The notes below the pieces were generated by a model. It was given only the letters and a program-made list of their open reading frames with translations, did not search any database and had not been told where the DNA came from. The translations under genes were made by a program, and so were the position numbers. From Bacillus sp. 165 (GTDB lineage: Bacteria; Bacillota; Bacilli; Bacillales; Bacillaceae_G), in contig NZ_JAGHKQ010000010.1 of the NCBI RefSeq assembly GCF_017742235.1, positions 1 to 64,000 on the forward strand: 64,000 nucleotides of DNA, in the 5' to 3' direction. Below, piece after piece: positions 36,654 through 45,255 of this stretch (its first letter is position 1; each line of letters begins with the position of its first letter).

Positions 36654-36669
36654 TTAAGATGTAGAGCAT

Positions 36670-36702
36670 AAAGACCTATGGTATTGAACCATAGGTCTTT
36701 TG
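36670..36702 (+). terminator. MFS gene terminator
   Basis: AAAGACCTATGGT / ACCATAGGTCTTT with a 5-base loop, then T. Confidence 0.9.
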
Positions 36703-36766
36703 CTATTTGGTTTTTAGATAACGTCCCTTGCTAATTTAGTAATAGATTAAAAAAGGTTTATTTTAC

Positions 36767-36795
36767 TCATTAGGCGGAGAATAGCTGAATACAAT
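36767..36795 (+). promoter_or_regulatory. candidate sigma-E promoter of cotJABC
   Basis: GAATACAAT (36787-36795) resembles the sigma-E -10 (CATACAAT), with a weak -35 TCATTA about 15 bases upstream. cotJ is sigma-E dependent in B. subtilis. Confidence 0.45.
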
Positions 36796-36851
36796 GAAAG
36801 GGAATAAGGAGAGAAGAAAAATCATGTTTTTTATAGAGGGAGTGATAATAC

Positions 36852-37085
36852 TTGAATGGAAAGCAGCCGAATTATACATCCATCCAATCTTATACACCTT
36901 ACCATAGCCCTCAGGATCCCTGTCCATCCATTGGTCAAAAATATTATTTTACGCCCCCGCAGCTATACGTAGGCTTTCAGCCTGAGAATCTAGAGCAGTT
37001 TAACTATAAAGAAGCTTTAAAAAAGGGAACCTTGTGGCCGATTTTTTATGATTCTTATGAAAATCCTTATAAAGGCAGGAGGTAA
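36852..37085 (+). CDS. cotJA: spore coat-associated protein CotJA
   Basis: A 77-residue CotJA protein, rich in Pro and Tyr at the N-terminus, with the conserved YVGFQPENLEQFNYKEALKK and GTLWPIFYDSYENPY segments. The TTG start follows GAGGGAGTGATAATAC. First gene of the cotJABC operon, and the three products are assembled together into the coat. Confidence 0.93.
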   Translation: MNGKQPNYTSIQSYTPYHSPQDPCPSIGQKYYFTPPQLYVGFQPENLEQFNYKEALKKGTLWPIFYDSYENPYKGRR

Positions 37086-37091
37086 TAGAAT

Positions 37092-37355
37092 ATGCAACAA
37101 CCCTTGCCGCTAGAATATTATCAGCTGTTAGAGGAGCTGCAGGCTGTTGATTTTGTACTGGTAGAGCTTACGTTATATTTAGACACGCATCCTCAAGATA
37201 TGAATGCTATCAATCAATTTAACCAATATGCTCATTATAAAAAGCAAGTTCAAAAAGCTTTTGAAGAAAAATTTGGTCCGCTTCAGCAATATGGCAGCAG
37301 CTACTCCGATGAAAAATGGAGCTGGCATAGTGGACCATGGCCTTGGCAGGTATAG
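37092..37355 (+). CDS. cotJB: spore coat protein CotJB
   Basis: An 87-residue CotJB protein (YYQLLEELQAVDFVLVELTL, YLDTHPQDMNAINQFNQY, then a Gln/Lys helix). It starts 6 bases after cotJA with GGCAGGAGG upstream. Needed with CotJC for coat assembly in B. subtilis. Confidence 0.93.
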   Translation: MQQPLPLEYYQLLEELQAVDFVLVELTLYLDTHPQDMNAINQFNQYAHYKKQVQKAFEEKFGPLQQYGSSYSDEKWSWHSGPWPWQV

Positions 37356-37369
37356 AAAGGAGATTGGAC

Positions 37370-37939
37370 ATGTGGATTTATGAAAAAAAGTTACAATATC
37401 CTGTTAAAGTGAGTACATGTAATCCGAGGCTTGCAAAGTTTTTAGTTGAGCAATATGGGGGAGCAGATGGAGAGCTCGCAGCGGCGTTGCGTTATTTGAA
37501 TCAGCGCTATACTCTTCCAGATAAGGTAATCGGTTTATTAACGGATATAGGAACAGAAGAATTCGCCCATTTAGAAATGATCGCCACGATGATTTATAAG
37601 CTAACCAAAGATGCGACGCCGGAGCAAATGCGCGAAGCTGGTTTAGATGCTCATTATGCCAATCATGATAGTGCTTTGTTTTATCATAATGCGGCCGGTG
37701 TGCCATTTACAGCTACTTTTATTCAAGCAAAAGGAGACCCCATTGCAGATTTATATGAAGATATAGCCGCTGAGGAAAAAGCTCGTGCTACATACCAATG
37801 GATTATCAATATGTCAGATGATCCGGACTTGAACGACGGGTTAAGTTTTTTACGGGAAAGGGAAATAATTCATTCTCAAAGGTTTCGTGAGGCTGTTGAA
37901 TTACTGAAAGAGGCGAAAGATGAAAAAAGAATTTTTTAG
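37370..37939 (+). CDS. cotJC: spore coat protein CotJC (manganese-catalase fold)
   Basis: A 189-residue ferritin-like protein of the Mn-catalase family. The metal-binding helices include GADGELAAALRYLNQRY, GTEEFAHLEMIATMIYKL (E and H ligands) and DIAAEEKARATYQWIIN, with REREIIHSQRFREAVE at the end. I start at ATG 37370 after AAAGGAG, giving the usual MWIYEKKLQYPVKV N-terminus. Longer frames upstream overlap cotJB. It may detoxify peroxide in the coat, and activity is not shown by sequence alone. Confidence 0.94.
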   Translation: MWIYEKKLQYPVKVSTCNPRLAKFLVEQYGGADGELAAALRYLNQRYTLPDKVIGLLTDIGTEEFAHLEMIATMIYKLTKDATPEQMREAGLDAHYANHDSALFYHNAAGVPFTATFIQAKGDPIADLYEDIAAEEKARATYQWIINMSDDPDLNDGLSFLREREIIHSQRFREAVELLKEAKDEKRIF

Positions 37940-37967
37940 ATGATGAATTAAGACATGATACTAAAAC

Positions 37968-38009
37968 CAAAAAGCCTTCCATACACGAGCTGTACGGAAG
38001 GCTTTTTGG
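37968..38009 (+). terminator. cotJ operon terminator
   Basis: CCAAAAAGCCTTCC / GGAAGGCTTTTTGG, about 14 bp, with an inner partly paired loop. Confidence 0.88.
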
Positions 38010-38097
38010 CTCCAAAAGGGAGCTACACGTCGTAAGTATGCAGGTAATATGAGATTATTCTTACAAGATATAGCCTCATAACAACAGTACTATTTAA

Positions 38098-39345
38098 CTA
38101 GATAAACATTTTGAATCCTTCTAAAACGATTCCGATTATAAATCCGCAAACCGCTCCGTTCACACGAATCCACTGCAAATCTTTCCCTACATTGTTCTCC
38201 ATCATTGCAATCAGTGCTTTATCATCGTATTTGTCCAAATTTTCTTGTACAAGTTTCCCTATTTTAGAGTGATTGCTCTCTACGAGATGAATGATTTGTC
38301 TTTGAATCCACTTTTCGAAATTCGCCATATAAGTGGGGTTGTTCTTAATTTTATCTAATGTACTCGCTGCAAAAGGAAGAATATGCAAAGTAACAAAATC
38401 ATCTTTTTGTACAAATGCTAAGGTTCTTTGCTTCAGCTCTTCAATAATACTGGTAAGGTGTTCTTCACCATGCCAGCCATCAATGAGTTTCTTTTTCCAG
38501 TTTTCTATTTCAGTATGAAGCTGTTCGTTATCTTTTAGTTTTGTGAGCTCCGTTTGGATTCGGCGAAGCAAAGCGATTCGATTACCATTATCAGCTTCAT
38601 GAAGGCTATGTAATCCTTTCAAAATGAAGTTTTGTAAAATACTTCCTAGCTTTTCCTCATCAATAATATTCATAAATGATTTTAGTGCGAATTGCATAAA
38701 ACCATCCAATTCAATATTGTTGAGTGCTCTCATCGCTAAAGTGCCTAGTTGTTTGCGGGAATCGTCTTTTTCAGTCCATTCTCTAACTTTAAGAAGAAAA
38801 TAATCTAGCGCTTTTTCATCATATCCCTGTGTAAGTATTTGATCGATTGCAGATTGAAACAACGGTGTAGTGTTAACAGAGTATAGATAGGTCTTAAGCT
38901 CCTTTTCCGCAAAAATAGCTGTTTTTTGTACATTAATATGAAGAATAGCTTGTTTTACAATTGCTTGAATGGCTGTTTTAAAGGAATCAGAATATATTTC
39001 TTTCTCTAATATATTTAAGATTTTTTCGGCTAGATGCATTTGCTGCAATTTAGCAGTAATACTTTTTTTCGTAAGCCACTCATTTTCTAACATATTAATA
39101 AGACCCTTAGTAAGCCTTTTTCTATTTTTAGGAAGCAGAGCTGTATGGGGTATACGTAATCCTAATGGATGACGGAATAAGGCTGTAACTGCAAACCAAT
39201 CAGCTAATCCGCCAACTAGTCCAGCTTCAAAGCCGCCTTGGATGATTTCTCCTGCCAAGGAGCCTTGAAATGGTAGGGTTCCAACAAAGCCTGCCCCCAT
39301 TACTGTAAGTGAAATGCCGGCTAAATATTTTGACTGTATAGACAT
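38098..39345 (-). CDS. DUF445 family membrane-associated protein
   Basis: A 415-residue DUF445 protein. The N-terminal glycine-rich helix (VMGAGFVGTLPFQGS) and GGFEAGLVGGLADWFAVTAL followed by FRHPLGLRIPHTALLPKNRK are diagnostic. A long helical middle (about 85-370) and a C-terminal helix (GAVCGFIIGIVLEGFKMFI) end the protein. Function is unknown; two membrane segments frame a helical domain. GGATGAGAG precedes the ATG. Transcribed alone, opposite to both neighbours. Confidence 0.9.
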   Translation of the reverse strand: MSIQSKYLAGISLTVMGAGFVGTLPFQGSLAGEIIQGGFEAGLVGGLADWFAVTALFRHPLGLRIPHTALLPKNRKRLTKGLINMLENEWLTKKSITAKLQQMHLAEKILNILEKEIYSDSFKTAIQAIVKQAILHINVQKTAIFAEKELKTYLYSVNTTPLFQSAIDQILTQGYDEKALDYFLLKVREWTEKDDSRKQLGTLAMRALNNIELDGFMQFALKSFMNIIDEEKLGSILQNFILKGLHSLHEADNGNRIALLRRIQTELTKLKDNEQLHTEIENWKKKLIDGWHGEEHLTSIIEELKQRTLAFVQKDDFVTLHILPFAASTLDKIKNNPTYMANFEKWIQRQIIHLVESNHSKIGKLVQENLDKYDDKALIAMMENNVGKDLQWIRVNGAVCGFIIGIVLEGFKMFI

Positions 39346-39679
39346 ATTTGTCTCTCATCCTTTTCAAAATAAAGTCATGATAATCAAAGGATATGCAATA
39401 ACTCACTATTTTTCAAGTGAATGGCCTGTTTTCGTAGATAATGGTGCAAAACTTTTGTCTCAATACAAAGAATATATGATCAGTTTTGTAATTTTCTTAA
39501 AAGAGGCGATAGTGAATGTGAAAGCAAACCTTCTCGGTGTTTATTCTGAAAGATAGTGACACACTCTGCTGATGGAGAATTATTTTATAACATCTATATG
39601 AACTATAACGTTTGACTGTACAGTTCAGGTTGTTTTATCATATATACTATAGTAGGAGAGGAGTGAGTTCGTTGGGATC
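39346..39679. other. divergent intergenic region
   Basis: 334 bases between the DUF445 gene and the merR gene. TATACT at 39643-39648 is a plausible -10 for merR. The palindrome-like GACTGTACAGTT at 39615-39626 could be the operator, but spacing to a -35 is not clear. Confidence 0.35.
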
Positions 39680-40087
39680 GTGTACCGAATCGGAGAGTTG
39701 TCGGAAGTGGCTCATGTTTCGAAACGCACCATTGATTATTATACGAATCTAGGACTGCTCCAAGCGGAACGTTCAGATTCAAATTATCGCTATTATGATG
39801 AGAAAGCGTTGCACACGTTGCGCTTTATCGAGCAATGTAAAAAAATGCATATGCCGCTTTGTGAAATTAAACAAGTGATTCAACAGAGGCAGCAAACAGC
39901 AGTAGATGCTGCTGTATTAGACCAAGTGGATGAAGTATCTAAGCATATTCGACAATTGGAAAGGGAATTAGTGGATTTAAAGCCAATTCTTGACAGGATG
40001 GATGATGAACAGCGCCAAATGATGATCAAGCATTTGTCTGGCCGGATGTCTGCTTTGACCCAAACACTATTATTATTTTTAATATAA
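39680..40087 (+). CDS. MerR-family regulator (YhdQ position)
   Basis: A 135-residue MerR protein. The helix-turn-helix and wing are MYRIGELSEVAHVSKRTIDY and YTNLGLLQAERSDSNYRYY, and a coiled dimerisation helix spans about 75-115. In B. subtilis the gene at this place next to yhdP is yhdQ (cueR), a copper sensor. Here the C-terminal Cys pair expected of CueR is absent (the only Cys residues lie in FIEQCKKMHMPLCEI), so copper sensing is doubtful. GTG start. It precedes the MpfA-like gene by 80 bases. Confidence 0.85.
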   Translation: MYRIGELSEVAHVSKRTIDYYTNLGLLQAERSDSNYRYYDEKALHTLRFIEQCKKMHMPLCEIKQVIQQRQQTAVDAAVLDQVDEVSKHIRQLERELVDLKPILDRMDDEQRQMMIKHLSGRMSALTQTLLLFLI

Positions 40088-40140
40088 GTATGAATTTGTA
40101 ACTAAATAAAGAGAGAATGGAAATATACAGGAGGTGAATA

Positions 40141-40160
40141 CCTTAGTCACCTGACTAAGG
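40141..40160 (+). promoter_or_regulatory. hairpin between ribosome site and start codon of the MpfA-like gene
   Basis: CCTTAGTCA-CC-TGACTAAGG is a perfect 9-bp palindrome. It lies between AGGAGGTG (40129-40136) and the TTG start at 40168. The ribosome site is thus 31 bases from the start, and a micro-frame GTG AAT ACC TTA GTC ACC TGA begins inside it. Confidence 0.6.
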
Positions 40161-40167
40161 GAATTCT

Positions 40168-41484
40168 TTGGAGATATTGAATTTAGTTCTAGTTGCTGTT
40201 TTAATCGCATTAACAGGCTTCTTCGTTGCAGCAGAATTTGCAATTGTGAAGGTTAGAAGCACACGCATAGATCAGCTTGTTGCGGAAAAAAAGCGAGGAG
40301 CATTGGCTGCAAAAAAGTTGATTTCAAACTTGGATGAATACTTATCAGCCTGTCAGTTAGGGATTACAATTACGGCATTAGGACTTGGTTGGCTAGGGGA
40401 ACCTACAGTGCACGACATGCTGGAACCAGTCTTTAAGAGCTGGAATTTCACGCCTGCTATTGCAAGTACGTTATCTTTTATTATTGCGTTTGCATCGATT
40501 ACCTTTATACACGTAGTAGTAGGGGAATTGGCGCCTAAAACATTGGCAATTCAAAAAGCAGAGCGTGTAAGTTTATTATTTGCAAAACCGCTTATTGTTT
40601 TCTACCGCATCATGTACCCGTTTATTTGGGTATTAAATAATTCAGCTCGTATGTTCACGAGACTGTTTGGATTGAAGGCAGTTTCTGAACATGAAGTAGC
40701 CCATTCGGAAGAGGAACTTCGCTTAATTCTGACGGAAAGCTATGAAAATGGAGAAATTAACCAAGCTGAATATAAGTATGTAGAAAATATTTTTGAATTT
40801 GACAATCGGATCGCGAAAGAAATTATGGTGCCGCGTACAGAAATTATCGGACTGTACGCAGAGGATTCTATTGAAACACATATGAAAATTATAAGCACAG
40901 AAAAATATACACGTTACCCAGTGTTTGGTGAAGATAAGGATGACATCATTGGGATGGTAAATGTTAAGGACTTCTTTATTCTTTATATGAATGGGGAAAA
41001 GGAAAGCCTTGGTAATATTCAATCATATACCCGTCCGGTTATTGAAGTTATGGAGACAATTGCTATTCATGACTTGCTTCTTCAAATGCAAAAAAAGCGT
41101 ATTCCTCTTGCTGTTCTGTATGATGAGTATGGAGGAACTGCCGGTATTGTAACATTAGAAGATATTTTAGAAGAAATTGTTGGGGAAATCAGAGACGAAT
41201 ATGACGATGATGAACGTCCGCCGATTCAGCATATTAGCGATAGTCATAAAATTGTAGAGGGCAAAGTGTTAATAAGTGAGATTAATGATATATTAGGTCT
41301 TCATATGGAAGATGAAGATGTAGATACAATTGGCGGATGGATTATGATGCAAAATCATGAAATACAAGAAGGAGAATCAGTAGAGGCGGAAGGATACTCT
41401 TTTAAGGTTCTTTCTAAGGATTCTCATCAAATCAAATCAGTTGAAATACAAATAAGTGTAAAAGAGCAAGCTGCTACCGTTTAG
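40168..41484 (+). CDS. hemolysin C/CorC-type Mg2+ efflux protein (MpfA/YhdP-like)
   Basis: A 438-residue CNNM/CorC-family transporter. The DUF21 membrane domain (about 1-190) contains ALTGFFVAAEFAIVKVRSTR, SACQLGITITALGLGWLGEP and VVVGELAPKTLAIQKAERVS. Two CBS domains follow (about 205-335; KEIMVPRTEIIGLYAEDSI and LAVLYDEYGGTAGIVTLEDI), then a CorC_HlyC domain (about 350-430). YhdP of B. subtilis, renamed MpfA, exports Mg2+. The adjacent merR gene supports orthology to the yhdQ-yhdP pair. TTG start, since MEILNLVLVAVLIALT matches the family N-terminus. The ribosome site is unusually far away and separated by a hairpin. Confidence 0.9.
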   Translation: MEILNLVLVAVLIALTGFFVAAEFAIVKVRSTRIDQLVAEKKRGALAAKKLISNLDEYLSACQLGITITALGLGWLGEPTVHDMLEPVFKSWNFTPAIASTLSFIIAFASITFIHVVVGELAPKTLAIQKAERVSLLFAKPLIVFYRIMYPFIWVLNNSARMFTRLFGLKAVSEHEVAHSEEELRLILTESYENGEINQAEYKYVENIFEFDNRIAKEIMVPRTEIIGLYAEDSIETHMKIISTEKYTRYPVFGEDKDDIIGMVNVKDFFILYMNGEKESLGNIQSYTRPVIEVMETIAIHDLLLQMQKKRIPLAVLYDEYGGTAGIVTLEDILEEIVGEIRDEYDDDERPPIQHISDSHKIVEGKVLISEINDILGLHMEDEDVDTIGGWIMMQNHEIQEGESVEAEGYSFKVLSKDSHQIKSVEIQISVKEQAATV

Positions 41485-41500
41485 GTGGCAGCTTGTTTTT
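41467..41500 (+). terminator. terminator of the MpfA-like gene
   Basis: CAAGCTGCTACC / GGTGGCAGCTTG (one G-U) with loop GTTTA, overlapping the stop codon, then TTTTTT. Confidence 0.9.
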
Positions 41501-41536
41501 TGCTTGAAAATCTAATTTTAGATAATATCTAAAAAG

Positions 41537-41554
41537 TTAAGGAGAAATTAAGAG
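41537..41554 (+). promoter_or_regulatory. TTAAGGA direct repeat, site 1
   Basis: TTAAGGA (41537) and TTAAGAG (41548) start 11 bases apart. The same pattern is upstream of the exporter operon at 47804-47830. An 11-base phase is typical of OmpR-type response-regulator boxes. Confidence 0.55.
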
Positions 41555-41633
41555 AAGTTTTTCATAATAACTACTGTATTCTTCAGATGCGTCAAACACC
41601 TGCTAAGAAAATAATAAAAAGGAGAGGTTTAAC

Positions 41634-42101
41634 ATGATGAAAAAAACTAGACAAGCCCACTTATGGATTGGAATTATTACTTCCGCATTTCTTTTGATGG
41701 AAGCGATAACGGGTCTTATTATGACGGAACCGTGGCTTATTGGAGAAGGGACACGTCATACCGAAATGAGTATGGATAGAGGGGCAGGGGGATTTAATTC
41801 GCAGCAAGGATCAGGCTTTGACGGAGATTTCCAGCCGCCCAATAATATAGGTGCTGAAGAAGGGAATATGGTTCCAAATGGAAGAATGGAAAGAGGCGGA
41901 GCGGCAAATTCATTGATGGGGATAATTAGAGGGCTTCATGAAGGGCGATTAGGAAATATGGATATAAGCTGGGTTATTGATATAGCAGCAGTTTCTATGA
42001 TTTTTCTTACAATATCTGGTATTTATTTATCTGTAAAAGTATTACTAAGACAAAGAAAGGCACAGAAGAAGCAAGCACTCAAAGCAGAATCTCAGTCATA
42101 A
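41634..42101 (+). CDS. PepSY-associated membrane protein
   Basis: A 155-residue protein with the PepSY_TM start (RQAHLWIGIITSAFLLMEAI, TGLIMTEPWLIGEGTRH). Residues 45-100 are an extracytoplasmic, Gly/Asn/Met/Gln-rich loop (for example GGFNSQQGSGFDGDFQPPNN). A conserved GLHEGRLGN and a second membrane helix (DIAAVSMIFLTISGIYLSVK) follow, with a basic tail. PepSY-type proteins sit in the envelope with unclear roles. AAAAGGAGAGG precedes the ATG. The TTAAGGA repeat about 90 bases upstream links it to the two-component/ABC operon at 47878-53191. Confidence 0.82.
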   Translation: MMKKTRQAHLWIGIITSAFLLMEAITGLIMTEPWLIGEGTRHTEMSMDRGAGGFNSQQGSGFDGDFQPPNNIGAEEGNMVPNGRMERGGAANSLMGIIRGLHEGRLGNMDISWVIDIAAVSMIFLTISGIYLSVKVLLRQRKAQKKQALKAESQS

Positions 42102-42174
42102 GCTATTCAAAATGAATTTGATTTTAGAGTACGGATTTGTTAAGATGCGTTATATACCAACTTAAATATTTAAA

Positions 42175-42272
42175 TTTTCTAGGGTTCCACAGCTTTGGCT
42201 GGCCTGGTCCGAGAGAAAATGCATATTGCAGCTGCCCTATGTTACACGGAGGGATAAAAGCCCGGGAGGATA
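42175..42272 (+). promoter_or_regulatory. guanidine-I riboswitch (ykkC-yxkD class)
   Basis: CTAGGGTTCC at the 5' end, CTGGTCCGAGAGAAAA in the middle, then ACACGGAGGGATAAAAGCCC and GGGAGGA. These are the conserved blocks of the guanidine-I aptamer in order. The 3' end (AAAGCCCGGG) is shared with the terminator at 42256-42304, so ligand binding would let transcription pass into the SMR genes. Confidence 0.93.
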
Positions 42273-42304
42273 TCTGATTAATGATATTTTTCCGGGCTTT
42301 TTTA
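42256..42304 (+). terminator. riboswitch-controlled terminator
   Basis: AAAAGCCCGG / CCGGGCTTTT with an inner GATATC / GATATT part, then a T run. It overlaps the aptamer. Confidence 0.9.
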
Positions 42305-42480
42305 TTTTATTAGGAAGTAAAATTTTGCTTTAAGGCTGTTCTAGGAAGGGAGCACGGAGAGAGGATTGTTTAGGCAATATGAAAAGGTGGAGAAAGAAGA
42401 AATAAAATGCTGTTAAAAGCATGCTGAAAATTAAAAGTCAAAAAATACACGCAAGATATAAAATAGAAAGCAGGGATCGC

Positions 42481-42816
42481 ATGGGATGGGCGAAAGTATT
42501 TATAGCGGCTCTTTTTGAGGTGTTTTGGGTTATTGGCTTGAAGCATGCTGACAATACATTGGAATGGGGAGGAACGATACTAGCTATAAGTATCAGCTTT
42601 TATTTCATGATTGATGCGGGGAAAAGACTACCTGTGGGGACTGTATATGCAGTCTTTGTGGGAATTGGAACAGCAGGTACTGTCTTCTCAGAAACGTTTT
42701 TTTTCGGAGAAGCATTCCATATTATGAAGGTGTTTCTAATCTTTGTATTGCTTAGTGGTGTTATTGGTTTGAAGTTAGTAACGAAAACTACCGATAGAGA
42801 AGGAGCAGATACATGA
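42481..42816 (+). CDS. ykkC: SMR-family guanidinium exporter subunit YkkC
   Basis: A 111-residue four-helix SMR protein. MGWAKVFIAALFEVFWVIGL and KHADNTLEW match B. subtilis YkkC, followed by LPVGTVYAVFVGIGTAGTVF and GVIGLKLVTK. The conserved membrane Glu is in LFEVFW. I start at ATG 42481, since longer frames upstream lack the family N-terminus. It pairs with the next gene, which overlaps by 4 bases, as a heterodimer. Control by the guanidine-I riboswitch indicates guanidinium as substrate. Confidence 0.92.
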   Translation: MGWAKVFIAALFEVFWVIGLKHADNTLEWGGTILAISISFYFMIDAGKRLPVGTVYAVFVGIGTAGTVFSETFFFGEAFHIMKVFLIFVLLSGVIGLKLVTKTTDREGADT

Positions 42817-43130
42817 CAGCTTGGGTATATCTTATATTAGCTGGTTTATTTGAAATGACAGGTGTTGTCATGATAAATAAGTTTCATAAAGATCGCACTT
42901 GGCAATCATTTATAGTATTACTTTTAAGCTTTGGGTCTAGCTTCGGTTTTCTTGCTATCGCGATGAAGTCTTTGCCAATGGGAACAGCGTATGCTATTTG
43001 GACAGGAATCGGAGCATCCGGGGGAGCTGTTTTAGGAATGCTGTTGTATGGAGAATCGAAAAATGGGTTGCGAATTCTATTTATCATTATGATTCTTAGT
43101 GCAACAATCGGTCTGAAGGTAATTGCGTAA
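42813..43130 (+). CDS. ykkD: SMR-family guanidinium exporter subunit YkkD
   Basis: A 105-residue SMR protein (MTAWVYLILAGLFEMTGVVM with the membrane Glu, LPMGTAYAIWTGIGASGGAV, GLKVIA end). Its ATG overlaps the ykkC stop (ATGA), so translation is coupled. The pair acts as a heterodimeric drug/guanidinium-proton antiporter. Confidence 0.92.
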   Translation: MTAWVYLILAGLFEMTGVVMINKFHKDRTWQSFIVLLLSFGSSFGFLAIAMKSLPMGTAYAIWTGIGASGGAVLGMLLYGESKNGLRILFIIMILSATIGLKVIA

Positions 43131-43409
43131 GGGAAAAGGAAACATTCAAAGGCAGTGTTAAAAAATGAGAACCTATACTTTTATTTTGGGAGAAGTTTTT
43201 TATAAGTAGACTAATGTCTTGGTTTAGATGAAGCTTTTGTGGAATGCTAGAGAGGATAAGGGGATTGTCATGATTTGTTAACATTTTCTATTGTATCTTG
43301 CTAAGAATTTAAGGAAGCAAATGGTATGATAGGTATTTAGAGATGTAATATAGATTATTGCTACAACCATGAATATAAAAGTTGCGTTTTATACATTGAG
43401 GGGGATAAC

Positions 43410-44498
43410 GTGTTACAGAAAGAATTATTGCTGCAAGAAGCCGAGAACTTTATTGCTTTATCCTATAGAGAATTAAATAAGACGGAAGTAGAAATAGAGG
43501 AACGATTACATCAGGTGAAAGAGGAAATCGAAACACATGGATATTATGTGCATACCTTTGAGGAATTAGAGTATGGTGCTCGAATGGCTTGGAGAAACAG
43601 CAATCGATGTATCGGCCGATTATTTTGGAACATGCTGAAGGTATTTGATGCTAGAGACGTAAATACAGAAGAGCAAGTATTCAATGCTTTGCTCAATCAT
43701 ATTGAATTTGCTACCAATGAAGGGAAAATTCGGCCAACTATCACAATCTTTAAACCAAAAATAAATAATGAGCAAATCAGAATTTGGAACCATCAATTGA
43801 TTCGATATGCTGGCTATGAAACAGAATATGGTATTATAGGTGACCCTGCCTCTGTGGATTTTACTCATATTTGTTCGACACTCGGATGGAAGGGAGAAGG
43901 GACACATTTTGATGTACTTCCTTTAGTCATTCAGGTGAATGAGGGTTTACCCAAGTGGCTCCCAATTCCGGGTAAGTACGTTCTGGAAGTTCCTCTAAAG
44001 CACCCTGAATTTGATTGGTTTGAAGATTTGAACTTAAAATGGTATGCAGTTCCTATGATTTCTGATATGAGACTGGAAATAGGTGGAATTGATTATGTTG
44101 CCGCACCTTTTAATGGCTGGTATATGGAAACGGAAATAGGAGCCCGAAATCTAGCCGATAGTAACCGTTATAATATGCTACCGCGTGTAGCGAAATTAAT
44201 GGGGCTCGATACATCGAGAAACACGACATTGTGGAAGGATAAGGCGCTGATAGAACTTAATCTAGCCGTTATTCATTCTTTTAAAGAAGCTGGTGCGAGC
44301 ATAGTAGATCACCACACTGCTGCACAGCAATTTTTGATGTTTGAGCAACAAGAAGCAGAAAGAGGGAGAAAGCTGACTGGAGATTGGTCGTGGTTAATTC
44401 CTCCCGTTTCACCGGCTGCAACTCATATTTTTCATAAACAATATAGGGATGAAATAGTGAAACCAAATTATTTTTATCAACGTAAACCTTATTCGTAA
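43410..44498 (+). CDS. nos: bacterial nitric oxide synthase oxygenase
   Basis: A 362-residue oxygenase-only NOS, normal length for Bacillus. The haem ligand is Cys67 in [11 protein letters not shown]. Other NOS marks are [31 protein letters not shown] (substrate Glu in WYMETE) and [19 protein letters not shown]. It converts arginine to NO and citrulline with electrons from a cellular flavoprotein. In Bacillus the NO protects against oxidative stress and some antibiotics. GTG start after GAGGGGG. Transcribed alone, with the nearest downstream elements being T-box leaders of an unrelated permease. Confidence 0.96.
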   Translation: MLQKELLLQEAENFIALSYRELNKTEVEIEERLHQVKEEIETHGYYVHTFEELEYGARMAWRNSNRCIGRLFWNMLKVFDARDVNTEEQVFNALLNHIEFATNEGKIRPTITIFKPKINNEQIRIWNHQLIRYAGYETEYGIIGDPASVDFTHICSTLGWKGEGTHFDVLPLVIQVNEGLPKWLPIPGKYVLEVPLKHPEFDWFEDLNLKWYAVPMISDMRLEIGGIDYVAAPFNGWYMETEIGARNLADSNRYNMLPRVAKLMGLDTSRNTTLWKDKALIELNLAVIHSFKEAGASIVDHHTAAQQFLMFEQQEAERGRKLTGDWSWLIPPVSPAATHIFHKQYRDEIVKPNYFYQRKPYS

Positions 44499-44734
44499 GA
44501 AAGAACTAGGAGGTAACATAGTGGCTAACAGGGGATTTTTAGTCTTTTAATTCTATCCTCTAGTAATGGGAAAGCAAGCCTCTTGCTGATGGCAGGTTCA
44601 CTTTATCTGCAATAAATCTTTTTATAGTAAAAAAATGCTAAATAAATATTAGGCAAAAACATTGACAGAATATTAATATAGCATCTATAATACAAATCAT
44701 ACTTACTGAAGAACATGAATATACGATATAAAAT

Positions 44735-44985
44735 TGAGCGATGAAGGGAATGCAAGTAGTGCTTATCTCACTGTTTTAGAGAGCTGATGGCAGGTGCAAA
44801 TCAGTACAAAGATAAGGATGAAATTCGATCCTGGAGCATCTTTTTCAAAGTAAAGGGAGACCTTTATGAAGGGAAAGACGGTCGAACGATCGTTAACAAA
44901 GCTGAGAGGCAGACTAAGTCTGCAATTAGGGTGGTACCGCGATATATTCGTCCCTACTGATATAATCAGTAGGGACTTTTTATTT
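44735..44985 (+). promoter_or_regulatory. T-box riboswitch 1 (specifier probably UUC, Phe)
   Basis: Canonical T-box AGGGTGGTACCGCG at 44928-44941, stem I with AGAGAGC, TGGAGC, and AAAGGGAGACCTTT-type stem II/III region. The loop-E strands are AGTA (5') and GAA (3'). The codon after GAA-A is TTC at 44824-44826, followed by a purine. The terminator is GTCCCTACTGAT / ATCAGTAGGGAC (44950-44976). The specifier call is my reading of the loop; ATT (Ile) is the alternative. Confidence 0.9.
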
Positions 44986-45004
44986 TGAAAACATAATAGA
45001 GTAT

Positions 45005-45255
45005 ATGCAATGAAAGGAATATAGTAAGACTTATTTCCCTGTTTCAGAGAGCTGGTGGAAGGTGTGAACCAGTACATAGATAAGTATGAAATTCAATCCT
45101 GGAGCATCTTTTTCAAAGTAAAGGGAGACCTTTATGAAGAATAAGACGGTCAAAAGATCGTTAACACAATTAAGAGGCAGACTATATGTTTGCAATTAGG
45201 GTGGTACCGCGGTGTAAATCGTCCCTGTCATTTAGGACAGGGGCGATTTTTTTAT
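45005..45255 (+). promoter_or_regulatory. T-box riboswitch 2 (specifier probably UUC, Phe)
   Basis: A second T-box in tandem. The T-box sequence is at 45198-45211, the specifier TTC at 45092-45094 (GAAATTCA), and the terminator AATCGTCCCTGTC / GACAGGGGCGATT at 45217-45249. Long stretches are near-identical to copy 1 (for example CCTGGAGCATCTTTTTCAAA), so it arose by duplication, while each terminator arm has diverged with pairing kept. Confidence 0.9.
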
